Assembly (NCBI RefSeq): GCF_964340395.1
Contig: NC_135550.1
Span: 17,433,484-17,497,483 of the forward strand
DNA length: 64,000 nt
Reading direction: 5' to 3'
Source: Glandiceps talaboti
Lineage: Eukaryota; Hemichordata; Enteropneusta; Spengelidae
The translations under genes were made by a program, and so were the position numbers. Shown piece by piece: positions 1-10,700 of the stretch (position 1 is its first letter; each line of letters opens with the position of its first letter). A model generated the notes under the pieces. It saw nothing but the letters and a program-made list of their open reading frames with translations, did not search any database and was not told the origin of the DNA.

Positions 1-800
1 CATAATATTCCCATGACAGGACAGGACATGGGATCCTGTCCTAGAGTATCAGTCATCAATCCGAGAGGGAAATCCTCAAACCCGAAAATCTACTGACGTA
101 ACTTCCAGTAATATAAATACATTGTAAATATCAACCTGCCGCCATGCCTATCGTCTCACTTCACCGAGTCGCGAATTCGGCCGGGAACGATCGAAGCACG
201 CTGTATTTAATAAACCACTTCAAGTTTATACCTTGAGTCAAACAGGTTGTTTATTCATCACTGTGCACTTTTAATGAGCCGATCAATGTACAGATTATCC
301 CTAGAAACGACGAGCAGATAAAATAAATCCAGTCGCTGCACGACGTTATTGTCGTTAACATTGAGGCCAAGATCAGCTGTCTTGAAAAGCAGCGTTATTG
401 TTATGCAAATTAGACACAGAGGCGCATATGAAACGAGAAAACGTTAGTTCTTATCTTGTTTCCGATATTTTCAATATACTGGTATAATATAATAGCGATA
501 AACCACCCCCTGGGGAAGGTATACCACTCGGTTTTGACCAGTGAACTCAATATATGCACTCGCTATCGCTCGTGCATATATTTCGTTAAATTAATCCCTT
601 CTGACAAGTTCATACTGACGAGTAGAACAATTTAGATTAACTTCTTTTATAAACTATCTATGAAGATTACAATTACAAAACCTTCAAGTTCACTTTTGCC
701 CCAAAGTGCAATATAAGTGAAGCATTGATTGTGAAACAGCCAATCATTCACATGACATGTTCTGTAACTAGTGTGGTAGCTAGGTAATATATGGAATGCA
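1..800. other. Non-coding sequence, probably IYD intron or upstream region
   Basis: No coding exon is recognisable here. The IYD exon at 2030 begins in phase 1, so at least one more upstream coding exon must exist. I looked for the conserved segment that precedes the Gly-Thr-x-Pro-Ser-Gly motif of IYD and did not find it between 1 and 2029. The 5' part of IYD therefore lies outside the window or was missed. Confidence 0.4.
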
Positions 801-805
801 TATGT

Positions 806-1386
806 ATATGTATAGTTATGTTTGAACTAAGGGACAGGTTCAGTTTCTTCAACCTGTGGGGGGGATTTGTAGGGGATGGGGTCACCCCGTTTTTGAAATT
901 GGCAGATGGGGGGGGGATGCTGTTTTGAAAATTGTGGAGGGGGGGGGGTTATTGTGTTTTGGATTGTGATGGAAGAAAAAAATCCTTTTCTACAACTTGG
1001 CATATAGCCTTGTCTGAAATGTGGTACATGTAAATATTTGTTTTTGTCCCTGTTTCTTACATGAATTCTTTAATATTACTTATTAGTTCAAACATAACTA
1101 TACATATACATATACATGTATTACCTAGCTACCACAATTTTAAAAACAGGGTGACCCCCCCCCCCTCTCCAAATACCCCCCCCCCCCCCCCCACAGGCCA
1201 AAGAAACTAACGAGTCCTTTAGTTCAAACATAACTATACATATACATATACATGATCCAAAACACAATGACCCCCCCCCCTCCACAATTTTCAAAACAGC
1301 ATGATCCCCTCCTGCCAATTACAAAAACAGGGTGACCCCCCCTACAAATCCCCCCCCCCACAGGTTGAAGAAACTGAACCTGTCCC

Positions 1387-1390
<4 letters not shown>
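806..1390. repeat. Complex inverted-repeat cluster with poly-G/poly-C tracts
   Basis: The stretch after about 806 (TATGTATAGTTATGTTTGAAC, then GGGACAGGTTCAGTTTCTTC, then G-runs) returns in reverse complement near 1330-1390, ending GAAGAAACTGAACCTGTCCC. Two further partial inverted units lie between them, at about 1083-1140 and 1218-1260, both carrying TTCAAACATAACTATACATA. Runs of 8-15 G or C punctuate the units. It looks like a nested or palindromic mobile-element cluster and not coding DNA. Confidence 0.7.

Positions 1391-1474
<84 letters not shown>
1391..1474. repeat. (GT)n microsatellite
   Basis: An uninterrupted dinucleotide run of about 42 units directly follows the inverted-repeat cluster. 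Cys-Val or Thr-His ORFs across it are artefacts of the repeat. Confidence 0.98.
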
Positions 1475-1477
<3 letters not shown>

Positions 1478-1479
1478 CT

Positions 1480-1915
1480 TAAACTCAGAAACCACCAGAT
1501 GGATTGCTTTGGTGTTTGGTGGGGACATTTATTACTTTTGGTGTCGAGAAGAGAAAGCGTTCAAAGCAAAATGATTGCATGTGATTTAAGTCAAATAAAG
1601 TCATCGTCAGTCAAAAAACTTAAACTCAAAAACTACTGAGCAGATGGTCTGAAATTTGGAGGGAACGTGCTGAGGGGTGCATAGATTAATATTTGTTCGT
1701 GATATGATGATTCCATCAATAACATGCAAATTAGGCTAGAAATGTGTCTTTTTGGTCACAAATCTTTATTTCCAAAATTACTGAGCAGCTTGGACTGCAA
1801 TTTAATTATTGATTATTGTATGTCAATCTTTGACCTGAGTAACTGAAAGCGATTTTCCATATATACACTGTGGACAATAAAGTTATTTCTATTCTATTCT
1901 ATTCTAATCTAGTCC
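1480..1915 (+). repeat. Dispersed repeat copy with (ATTCT)n-type retroelement tail
   Basis: The segment at about 1630-1800 (CTACTGAGCAG, GAAATTTGGAGGGAAC, ATGATGATTCC, ATGTGTCTTTTTGGTCA) is clearly related to the reverse complement of 16810-16970. Near 1875-1905 it runs into GACAATAAAGTTATTTCTAT followed by TCTAT repeats, which resembles the 3' end of a non-LTR retrotransposon or SINE. No coding capacity remains. Whether the body and the tail belong to one element is inferred. Confidence 0.6.
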
Positions 1916-2029
1916 ATGTGACTTTACTCTTGGCAAATCACCAAACAGCTTTAGATTGAAATGTGTGATAAACATTAAGAGTTTAATACACTGGAAAAAA
2001 AAGTCAAGCTCCTGGTTTATTCATTTCAG

Positions 2030-3599
2030 GTACTTCACCAAGTGGAGCACACATGCAGCCATGGACCTTTGTTGTAATTCAAGATCCGGAGATCAAGTCT
2101 CAAATCAGATTGATTGTAGAAGCTGAAGAGGAAATCAATTACTTTCAGAGAATGGGTGATAAATGGGTAAATGATCTGAAACCGTTGAAAGTCAACTGGC
2201 AAAAGGAATACCTTGAGAAAGCTCCTTATCTGATCCTTGTATTTGAACAAGTTCATGGCTTCACAAAAGATGGTGGAAAACAAGTGCACTACTACAGTCG
2301 TATCAGTGCGTCAATAGCATGTGGTATACTGTTGACAGCAATACAGGTATGATATATTAGTTCACATTTCATTGCAAATTGTTATTATATAATCAGCTCA
2401 CATCTATAATGCACATCTGCTATCCAGGTCTCAGCAATTGTCTCATTCAAAGTGAAAGTTAGTTTATACAATAACCAGGAAGTCTATCATTTCACTACCC
2501 TGTGTAAACACATGACAGTAGTCTCTTCTATGAAGGGCTGCCCAACATCTTGTTATGTGTATGCATGTAGCTATATCACAACAAAGAAATAGTAAGCTCT
2601 AAAAATATGCTAGTGTTGCAGGTGATCCATGATATGCAAATTGTATTTAACAGGTGATCCACGATATGCAAATTTCATCTAGCAGGTGATCCATGATATG
2701 CAAATTGTATCAAGCAGGTGATCCATGATATGCAAATTACATCTAGCAGGTGATCCATGATATGCAAATTGTATTTAACAGGTGATCCATGATATGCAAA
2801 TTGTATTTAACAGGTGATCCATGATATACAAATTACATCTAGCAGGTGATCCATGATATGCAAATTGTATTTAACAGGTGATCCATGATATGCAAATTAT
2901 ATTTACCAGGTGATCCATGATATGCAAATTATATTTAACAGGTGATCCATGAAATGCAAATTATATTTAACAGGTGATCCATGATATGCAAATTGTATTT
3001 AACAGGTGATCCATAATATGCAAATTGTATTTAACAGGTGATCCTCGATATGCAAATTATATTTAACAGGTGATCCGTGATATGCAAATTACATCGAGCA
3101 GATGATCCTTGATATGCAAACTAATAGGTGATCCATGATATGCAAATTACATCGAGCAGATGATCCTTGATATGCAAACTAATAGGTGATCTGTGATATG
3201 CAAATTACATCGAGCAGATGATCCTTGATATGCAAACTAATAGGTGATCTGTGATATGCAAATTACATCGAGCAGATGATCCTTGATATGCAAACTAATA
3301 GGTGATCCATGATGATGATCCATTAGCAGGATTGTGTACCATGAATACATCAATCGTCAACCCCTTCTGAATTCATTATTACTCTTGATATTCTTCTTCG
3401 TCTACATCTATTTCAGAATGCAGGATTATGTACTGTTACTTCTACCCCACTGAATGCAGGACCAACCGTTCGTCAACTCCTTCAAAGACCAATGAATGAG
3501 AAGCTTCTACTGTTACTGCCTGTTGGCTATCCTACAGAAGATGCTACTGTACCAGATTTAACCAGAAAACCCCTCAAAGACATCATGGTAATGATGTAA
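2030..3599 (+). CDS. IYD: Iodotyrosine deiodinase, 3' two coding exons (partial)
   Basis: Flavin (FMN) enzyme of the nitroreductase superfamily that removes iodide or other halide from halotyrosines. Exons are 2030-2346 (after TTTCAG, ending CAG|GTATGA, starting in phase 1) and 3417-3599 (after TTTCAG, phase 0, TAA stop). The first encodes [13 protein letters not shown], the FMN-site signature, then [11 protein letters not shown] and NWQKEYL, then [12 protein letters not shown]. The second encodes [16 protein letters not shown] and LLLLPVGYP, and closes with [11 protein letters not shown], matching where vertebrate IYD ends. Substrate-lid residues known from mouse IYD (Glu153, Tyr157, Lys178) align with Glu and Tyr of EEINY and Lys of NWQK, all kept. 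The N-terminal membrane anchor and first FMN segment are upstream of what is visible. Confidence 0.93.
2600..3310 (+). repeat. Minisatellite in the last IYD intron, ~32-bp unit with octamer core
   Basis: About 22 tandem copies of a roughly 32-bp unit built on CAGGTGATCCATGATATGC followed by AAATT and a variable ATATTTAA or ACATCTAG linker. From about 3090 the array shifts to a higher-order dimer of about 59 bp (AGGTGATCTGTGATATGC... alternating with AGCAGATGATCCTTGATATGC), repeated four times. Most units contain a perfect ATGCAAAT. The array lies wholly inside the intron between 2347 and 3416. Confidence 0.95.
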
Positions 3600-3739
3600 A
3601 ACAAAGACGCGATGAGATGAGATATCAGTGATTTATTTTAGCAGTATTGATTTGTAACAATGCCAAGGTTTATCTGGGTCTACTCACAGACCTTCCATTG
3701 GTGGAGGGTCTATATTCTACTAAAGTGTGCCTTAATTCA

Positions 3740-4740
3740 CTTTTAACCTTCACTAACTGTAACTTTTTTTCCGATCAGACAACCAACAATTTATTCACTG
3801 AAAATTGTTAAATACCAATTATTTGACACTATACATGTTGATTAGTATGCTTATCACATAAATACATGCAAATCTTCACCTGTGTGATGTCAAACAGGGC
3901 AGATCAGAAACCCACATATCACCCCTGTTCTACCGAAGTATTTTTCTCTCTACTGTTCGAGTGTTCCTGCCGATCCTACGCTTCGATGAAGTTATCGTAA
4001 TAATTACAGTATGTGCTTTCAAAATGTAAATGCACACATTACGTTACATATATCCTTGGGTGGCATGAGTTTGATACGTAGAATATTACATGTCCATCGC
4101 AAAGGTTTATAACCGATAATTTTGGTTCAGAAACCACAGCACAGTATGACCGGTACCGTGGAGGTAAGCTTGACCTTGCGACAGGTCACACGATTACATG
4201 ATTTGCATAGCTGCTGGGCACCAATTTTTAATATGCGATGAAGAACATAGTACAATGAAACGATGCAGTATTCGTAAAATTTGATTTAAAATTAATTTTA
4301 GAAAAATATGGAGGAATACTTAGTTATGTGATAAATATATAATCCCATGAAATCAATGTTAGTTTTACGTCATAATGCTCCTCGTATTATTCCACGGACT
4401 ACAAATTCTCACCTACTGGATCAATTTTGTATTAGTTCGCGGAATCGTACTCGGAGCATTATGACGTAAAACTAACATTGATTTCATGGGATTATATATA
4501 AATAAGTAGTACAGCAACTGGTTGAAATTGTGAGCACATTGGTCCAGGAGTGCTTATTTTTGGGTGGAGACCCAAAAAATCAATTTGCTTGGATTAATTG
4601 ATAATGTTATGTGTATTATGAGCTCCACAAAATTGTTTACCCACAGATGATTCACTACAGTTCAGGGTACATATTATGAGTATATGTGTGAGAGTTTCAA
4701 AAAATGTCTCAGTTGCTGCTAGTGAAGCTTTGATATATTA
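3740..4740 (+). repeat. Dispersed repeat, split copy interrupted by ~650 bp
   Basis: About 3745-3830 (AACTGTAAC, CAGACAACCAACA, GAAAATTGTTAAA, AATTATTTGACA) and about 4505-4740 (GTAGTACAGCAACTGGTTG, GGTGGAGACCCAAAAAATCA, CAGTTCAGGGT, AGTTTCAAAAAATG) match, in the same order and strand, one nearly continuous region at about 33765-34105. Here the halves are separated by roughly 650 bp containing a long inverted repeat. Either an element inserted here or the other copy has a deletion. Confidence 0.65.
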
Positions 4741-7700
4741 ATATTTCCCCAGTTGTGTTGGATAGTACATCACATATATATTCCATTCCTAAAAGCCCAC
4801 TTTGAAAAAGGATTAAACATTTGGTGTGAAAACAGTTGTCTGACAAAGCTATAGAAAAACTTTGGCCCAGAACAAAAGAATAATCCTATGTAATCCTTAT
4901 GGCTCCACTGATAAGATAACACTAATGTAAGAACAGCCAGTAAAGTGAAGACTGATGACAGGCTAAATCTCTGAAATGACCCAATTACTGAATCTTGCAG
5001 TCTACACAGAACCACAGACAAGAATGTATTCTTGTCTGTGACAGAACTATGCAGATCCAAAAGGAGAATGTACAAGGAAGATTGATTTCTGTATACTTCC
5101 ATATTCCATATTTTAGTGAATGTTTTCTTGAAAGATTTATATTGACAAATGATGCATCAATTTTTATGTAACTTTAGTATCATCATGCTTTTGGGGAGCA
5201 TTTTCCATAATTAATAGTATCAGTTTGGAGAGTTTGTTTAAGTCGAGAAGATGGAAATTGAGATGAAATGATCGGTGTGTTTTAATACATTGATCAAACT
5301 TACATAGTTCATGACTGTTACTCATATGGACTTTTTTATATTTTAATAAGTGATATTGAATTTTCATCAGTAATATATATAGATTTGCATGTTGTTTGCA
5401 ATTTTTTTTTATAGAGAATGATAATTATTTCCCTGTTGCCTCTGTTTTTTTTCTTACTTGAAGTGACAGTATTCCTTATTATTAGATAAACACAAGTTAA
5501 AAACATACCAGGCAGTATTATAGCCATTTCAGATCTTATTTGTTATTGGGTACACATGGTGTAAGCACATGCTGCAGAGGTCACAGGGTCAACTGAAATA
5601 CATACCAATTGAGTCATGGGGGGGGGGGGGGGGGGGTTGTTTCCAAAACACACACCAAATTCACATTCATGTACCTGTTATTATTGACAAGTCAGGTACA
5701 TGCAGTGATTCATTTCAGACATTTTATATGGGTTGACTTTTGACAAGAAACGTTTATCATGTTTTGGTGGCTTGGTATGTTATTTACTCCCCAATTGTTT
5801 TTTCTGTGGATAAAAATGTTGTAACTACTTGATTGTATGCACCTAGAAAATATCCAATACATCTACATGAATACTAGAGAAGAAGAACGAGTGTAAATTA
5901 TGACTGTGAACTTTATTAGAAAAAAATATTAATTGGATATTAGACAGCCATGTCAGGAAGATAATAGTAATGATAGACTAATGTGGAGTTTTTATGTGAG
6001 GACTATTAACATGAGAAACTTTAAAAATCATTCAAAGAAGCATCAGAGAATAAAAGTGTATTTGTTTATCATTCATGTACACTGCTAACGTTTGATTATT
6101 GCAGTTAAAAAGTTCATTTTATTATTTCATGCTTTTGTTGTATTTTATACATTTTAGAGGAAACGCCTAACAATTATAATATAAATATGTACTGTAAATT
6201 ATACTTATGTTATTGATATTGCATTCACTAGAATGATATTGTGGAGGGATGCCACAGTAAATTATAGTTATTTTATTGATACTGCATTCACTAGAAATTC
6301 AAATATGGTTGCAACTTGTGCAGCGCTAGAGTTAAGCATGAGGAACCGAAGCCTACCCTGGGAAAACCTGCATTGTTCAGTTGGGTCAAACTGAACATCA
6401 CCCTTCTTACATACAGGCCAGAGAAATATTTAATAAACCCCAGCCAACTGTGGGTAGGTTCAAACCCAGATGGCAGTGGTAAAGAGGCAAACAAGTTAAC
6501 CGCTGGACCACTGACAATATATCACATGCAGGCTATATTGGAAGATGGGTACTTAATTTAAGCATGGATGTTATTTGTAAAAGTTGATCCTCCCCCAACT
6601 AGCTACCTGTCTTATCTTAACTTCTCTTCTATTTAGTTTTCATGCGATACTAACAGTTCAAACTTGCTAACATGGAAACATGGCAAAACATGCAGACATA
6701 GACAAATTACAGTCATTTCTTTTTAACAAACTTCAAAAAGGAATATATTTGATCATAGATAAGCCCAACCCAGATTTGTTCCATTCCATTACTGTCACTA
6801 TTAAACAAATTTAATGAGTTACTCTTCAAGGTTTCCTGCACCATAAAACATAAGGCAAAAGAAAAAAAAATAATTTATGACTACTTACAAAATTATTACA
6901 GAAATAGAATATGGAAAACCATATGTAAACAGTATATAATTTATATGCAGTACATAACCTGATAGCGGGGATTGATGTTAAATCAATTTTAGCATAAAAT
7001 AGTCAAATTATAAAATTGTAATATTTTGATGAATCACTATCTTGTTGACCCCCCCACACACACTGTCACATATCTGCTGCCATCCGGTAGTACAGTGGCA
7101 AGGATTATACCACACACAAGCCAAGTTATTATCTTTGTACAGATAGTATGGATTATATACCTTGGGTGTTCTATGCCACAACAACCTGTGTCTACTTAAC
7201 TGGGGCTATGACACTCAAAATACTATGAGTCAAATTTAAAGAACCATTATTTTTCATATTTATGCTTGAGGAGGCATATTATTCCACAATATTTTTCTAC
7301 ATTCAGCTGAAAAATACTCATAATCTAAGGGTTTGTCTCGAGTCTAGAGACTCATTGAGACAAGGCTCCTTAAGTCAGTTGTATTTTTCTTTGTTAAAAG
7401 AAGAAAAATATTGGGGAATATCTGACAGTAACTTGTTGGCCCATACACACACCATCACATGTACAGCACTGTGATAAGGACAGTATCTTGATCCCCATAC
7501 ACACGCCATCACATGTACAACAAGGACAGTATCTTGATCCCCATACACACGCTATCACATGTACAGCACTGTGACAACAGGATAGTATCTTGATCCCCAT
7601 ACACACACACGCTATCATATGTACAGCACTGTGACAACAGGATAGTATCTTGATCCCCATACACACACACGCTATCATATGTACAGCACTGTGACAACAG

Positions 7701-10700
7701 GATAGTATCTTGATTCCCACACACACATCCATCGTATGTACAGCACTATTACTTTATCTTTATCTTACAACAAAGACAGTATCTTGATTCCCATACACAC
7801 CCCATCACATGTACAGCACTGTTACAACAAGGACAGTATCTTGATTCCCATACACACGCCATCACATGTACAGCACTGTTACAACAAGGACAGTATCTTG
7901 ATCCTCATACACACGCCATCACATGTACAGCACTGTTACAACAAGGACAGTATCTTGATCCTCATACACACGCCATCACATGTACAGCATAGTAACAACG
8001 ATATTAAGCCTCTAGTGAAGTACACAAATGACAGGAAATAAATCTGTCCAGGGTCGGACAAAAGAAATCCTAATCACCTTTTGTCTGTGCATTCATCGAT
8101 TCAGACACATAACTCTGTCCCCAATGTGTGCAGTCTGCTGTAATTTAAATGGATACACTGACCACACAATAAAAAAACCGCTGGCAAATCGTCGACTTTG
8201 TGCACAGAGTATTGCTGTCTAGGGATTAAGATGGTTGATAAACACGATAATAAAATGAGAATAGACGAATTCTATTCTATGATACCAAGTAGGTAATCAA
8301 CGTCATTATATAACACAGATTTACTCCCATTTCAAAAATCTGTGAAACAAGTAGGTTTTTTAAATGGCTTTTACTGATTTACTAGTATAGTTGTAGACTG
8401 TTTATAAATACAATATGTCATAAAATGAAATATGGGGATGGCACATGTCCAGTGACTGTTTATAGCTGCCATTGTTGGCTGGCATACACATCACCCGTAT
8501 GTGGGTTTGCAATACTAGATATGTTATCAATCATGATGGGGAGATTCACAGCTTGTTGAATTCTGTGAAATCAAGAGTGAAAGTATCATTTCTCTTTTAA
8601 TATGAGTCATCATATTTGATATAACATTCTGCTTTTTTCTTTTATTTCTATAATTATTGAAAATCTGTAAGTTATATGGAATATGAAAGGCAAACAGTTA
8701 CATCAGGGTTTAATTTTATGAAGAACATAAAACAACAGAACCATGCATGCTATCACCAACCTGTAAATTGTATCATAAGTGGACCTGAATTTCTATAATC
8801 TCTCCATAAATCATACCTGTGTTATATCCCCATACAATAGTAAACCCCACAAACTGATACTCAGGCAACATAAAAACACCATCTCCTAGCAAATAGTCAT
8901 ATTGTGCAAGGTTGGATGTGACAATTTGCCGACATACAAACATGTTTTATTCCAAGTATTAAAAGCCTTAATCAATAAATGAATTAAATCCGATGTGGTG
9001 ATACCATTTATATAACATGATTGTACCCCAAAAGAATGTTTATCACATGATTTATAACTATTATAAATGCGTAAATTTGGTCTATGTAGTGGCGATAGAC
9101 AAATGTTAATATTTCAAGGAGAAGTTGTCATGGTGTTTGTTTGTCTGTCTGTCTATCTGTTTCAATAATCTTCTCTTTGCAATAGGATTCTTTGTACAGA
9201 TTCCCATGTATTTAGACCTACTTGGACAGGCTAGAGGGTACAGCTAGCTAGGGCAATCTAACAACACAATGATTCACCATTATAGTACACCTGTTCCAAG
9301 GTGTGCTCTATCTTCGGTGTAGGAGGCCATCTCTAGCTGTACGTAAGGTATAGGTTTGACTTTGAGCCAAAGTTTCACTCAAAAGTTACATATTATGTGA
9401 AGTGAATGATTATGTAACTTAAGTTTCTTCTCTTTGTTGTAGAAGTTGATGCATAAATAAACAACACATGCTTACGATGCGTTCATTTCATGTCCAAGAA
9501 AACCACATCATTTGAACTGTGCATAGAAAAAAAAGATTGAAATGGTAATCTTTGCTTCAGAACTGTCATAACTATGACATTGTTTTTAGTAAACAGGAAA
9601 TGTAGATATTGATACACATAACACATGATTAGTTGAAATTTGAAATTCCAACGTTTGAATCAGTGCAAGCCTGGAGTGGCATAGAAAGAAGGTGTTAATT
9701 TATCAACACCAGAGAGATTAAAAATACACTGTAGTGTACATTTAGTATGTGATGATTTGTAGTAGACATCATGGTAGCTAGGAGATTTGTCCACTTCATG
9801 TAGCCATGACAACAAATGTCTAAGTATATGCAGCAGAATTCAATTACTGTTATTCATTTAGATATAATTATATTTTGATGTTTAATTTTATTTGCTCAAA
9901 ATTATTGCTTGAAGTACCTTTAATCTAAAATACATGCTTCCCTTATTAACATAAAAACTTGTGAAATGTCTTGAAATGTTATTATTGTATGATATATATG
10001 TTAAATGTTCTAAATGGCCATTGCTGGATTTTCAAAGAACCAGTATAAATGTATGCTTATGTTATGAAAGTCACACTGTGTCTCTTTTTAATTATCATTG
10101 TCTCATAAGAAGTCAAAATCTCTATCCCCAAGTGAATCTATTCAAAACCAATTCACACTGCATCAATTCATTTAAATTGGTTTCTGTCCCCAACAATTGT
10201 ATTTGAATCAATTCACTTGTGCTTTTTCATCCAATTTTGAATTGTTTCAAAACCACTCCAACTCCAAGCTTTGTGTATGCGAGGACAGGATGAACTGACA
10301 TCAAAGTATGATTTCGAACCAATTCAAAATTTCTACATAGGGACAAGGCTATCATGCCTGTATGTCAATCTGATTTTATATTAAAAATATTTCTTCAGAA
10401 AGGGTTCTACTTGTTTCATTTACCATATTTCATGTGTCTAGTATTTTTTCCCTTGGATCCCTGCTTCATGCGACTTGTATAAATTTACTCCCACTAGGCA
10501 GAGACCTTAATGACCTTTACATACAATCAAACTGACAAGAAATAGTGCCGAACTATGAAAGTTTTTTTTTTATATGCAATTTGTTACAGAACATTCTAGA
10601 GTGGCTTGAAGTGTATTTTCAGTCAAACTGGTTAGTTCCAGTCATGACGTTGTCAGAGTTCATGCCTCTAGTAAGTATTACCTTTTTATCAAGTGGTGTG

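Noticed and set aside
4770-5102. 110-aa - strand ORF with hydrophobic segments
   Set aside because: AT-rich chance frame without domain, splice context or neighbouring exons.
7430-8000. Possible CRISPR-like array (also 21225-21860 and 2600-3310)
   Set aside because: Units are contiguous tandem repeats without unique spacers in eukaryotic introns, so these are minisatellites.
7394-8041. Repetitive ORFs on both strands (Asp-Thr-Ile-Leu and Lys-Asp-Ser-Ile repeats)
   Set aside because: They translate a minisatellite; open frames on both strands follow from the unit sequence.
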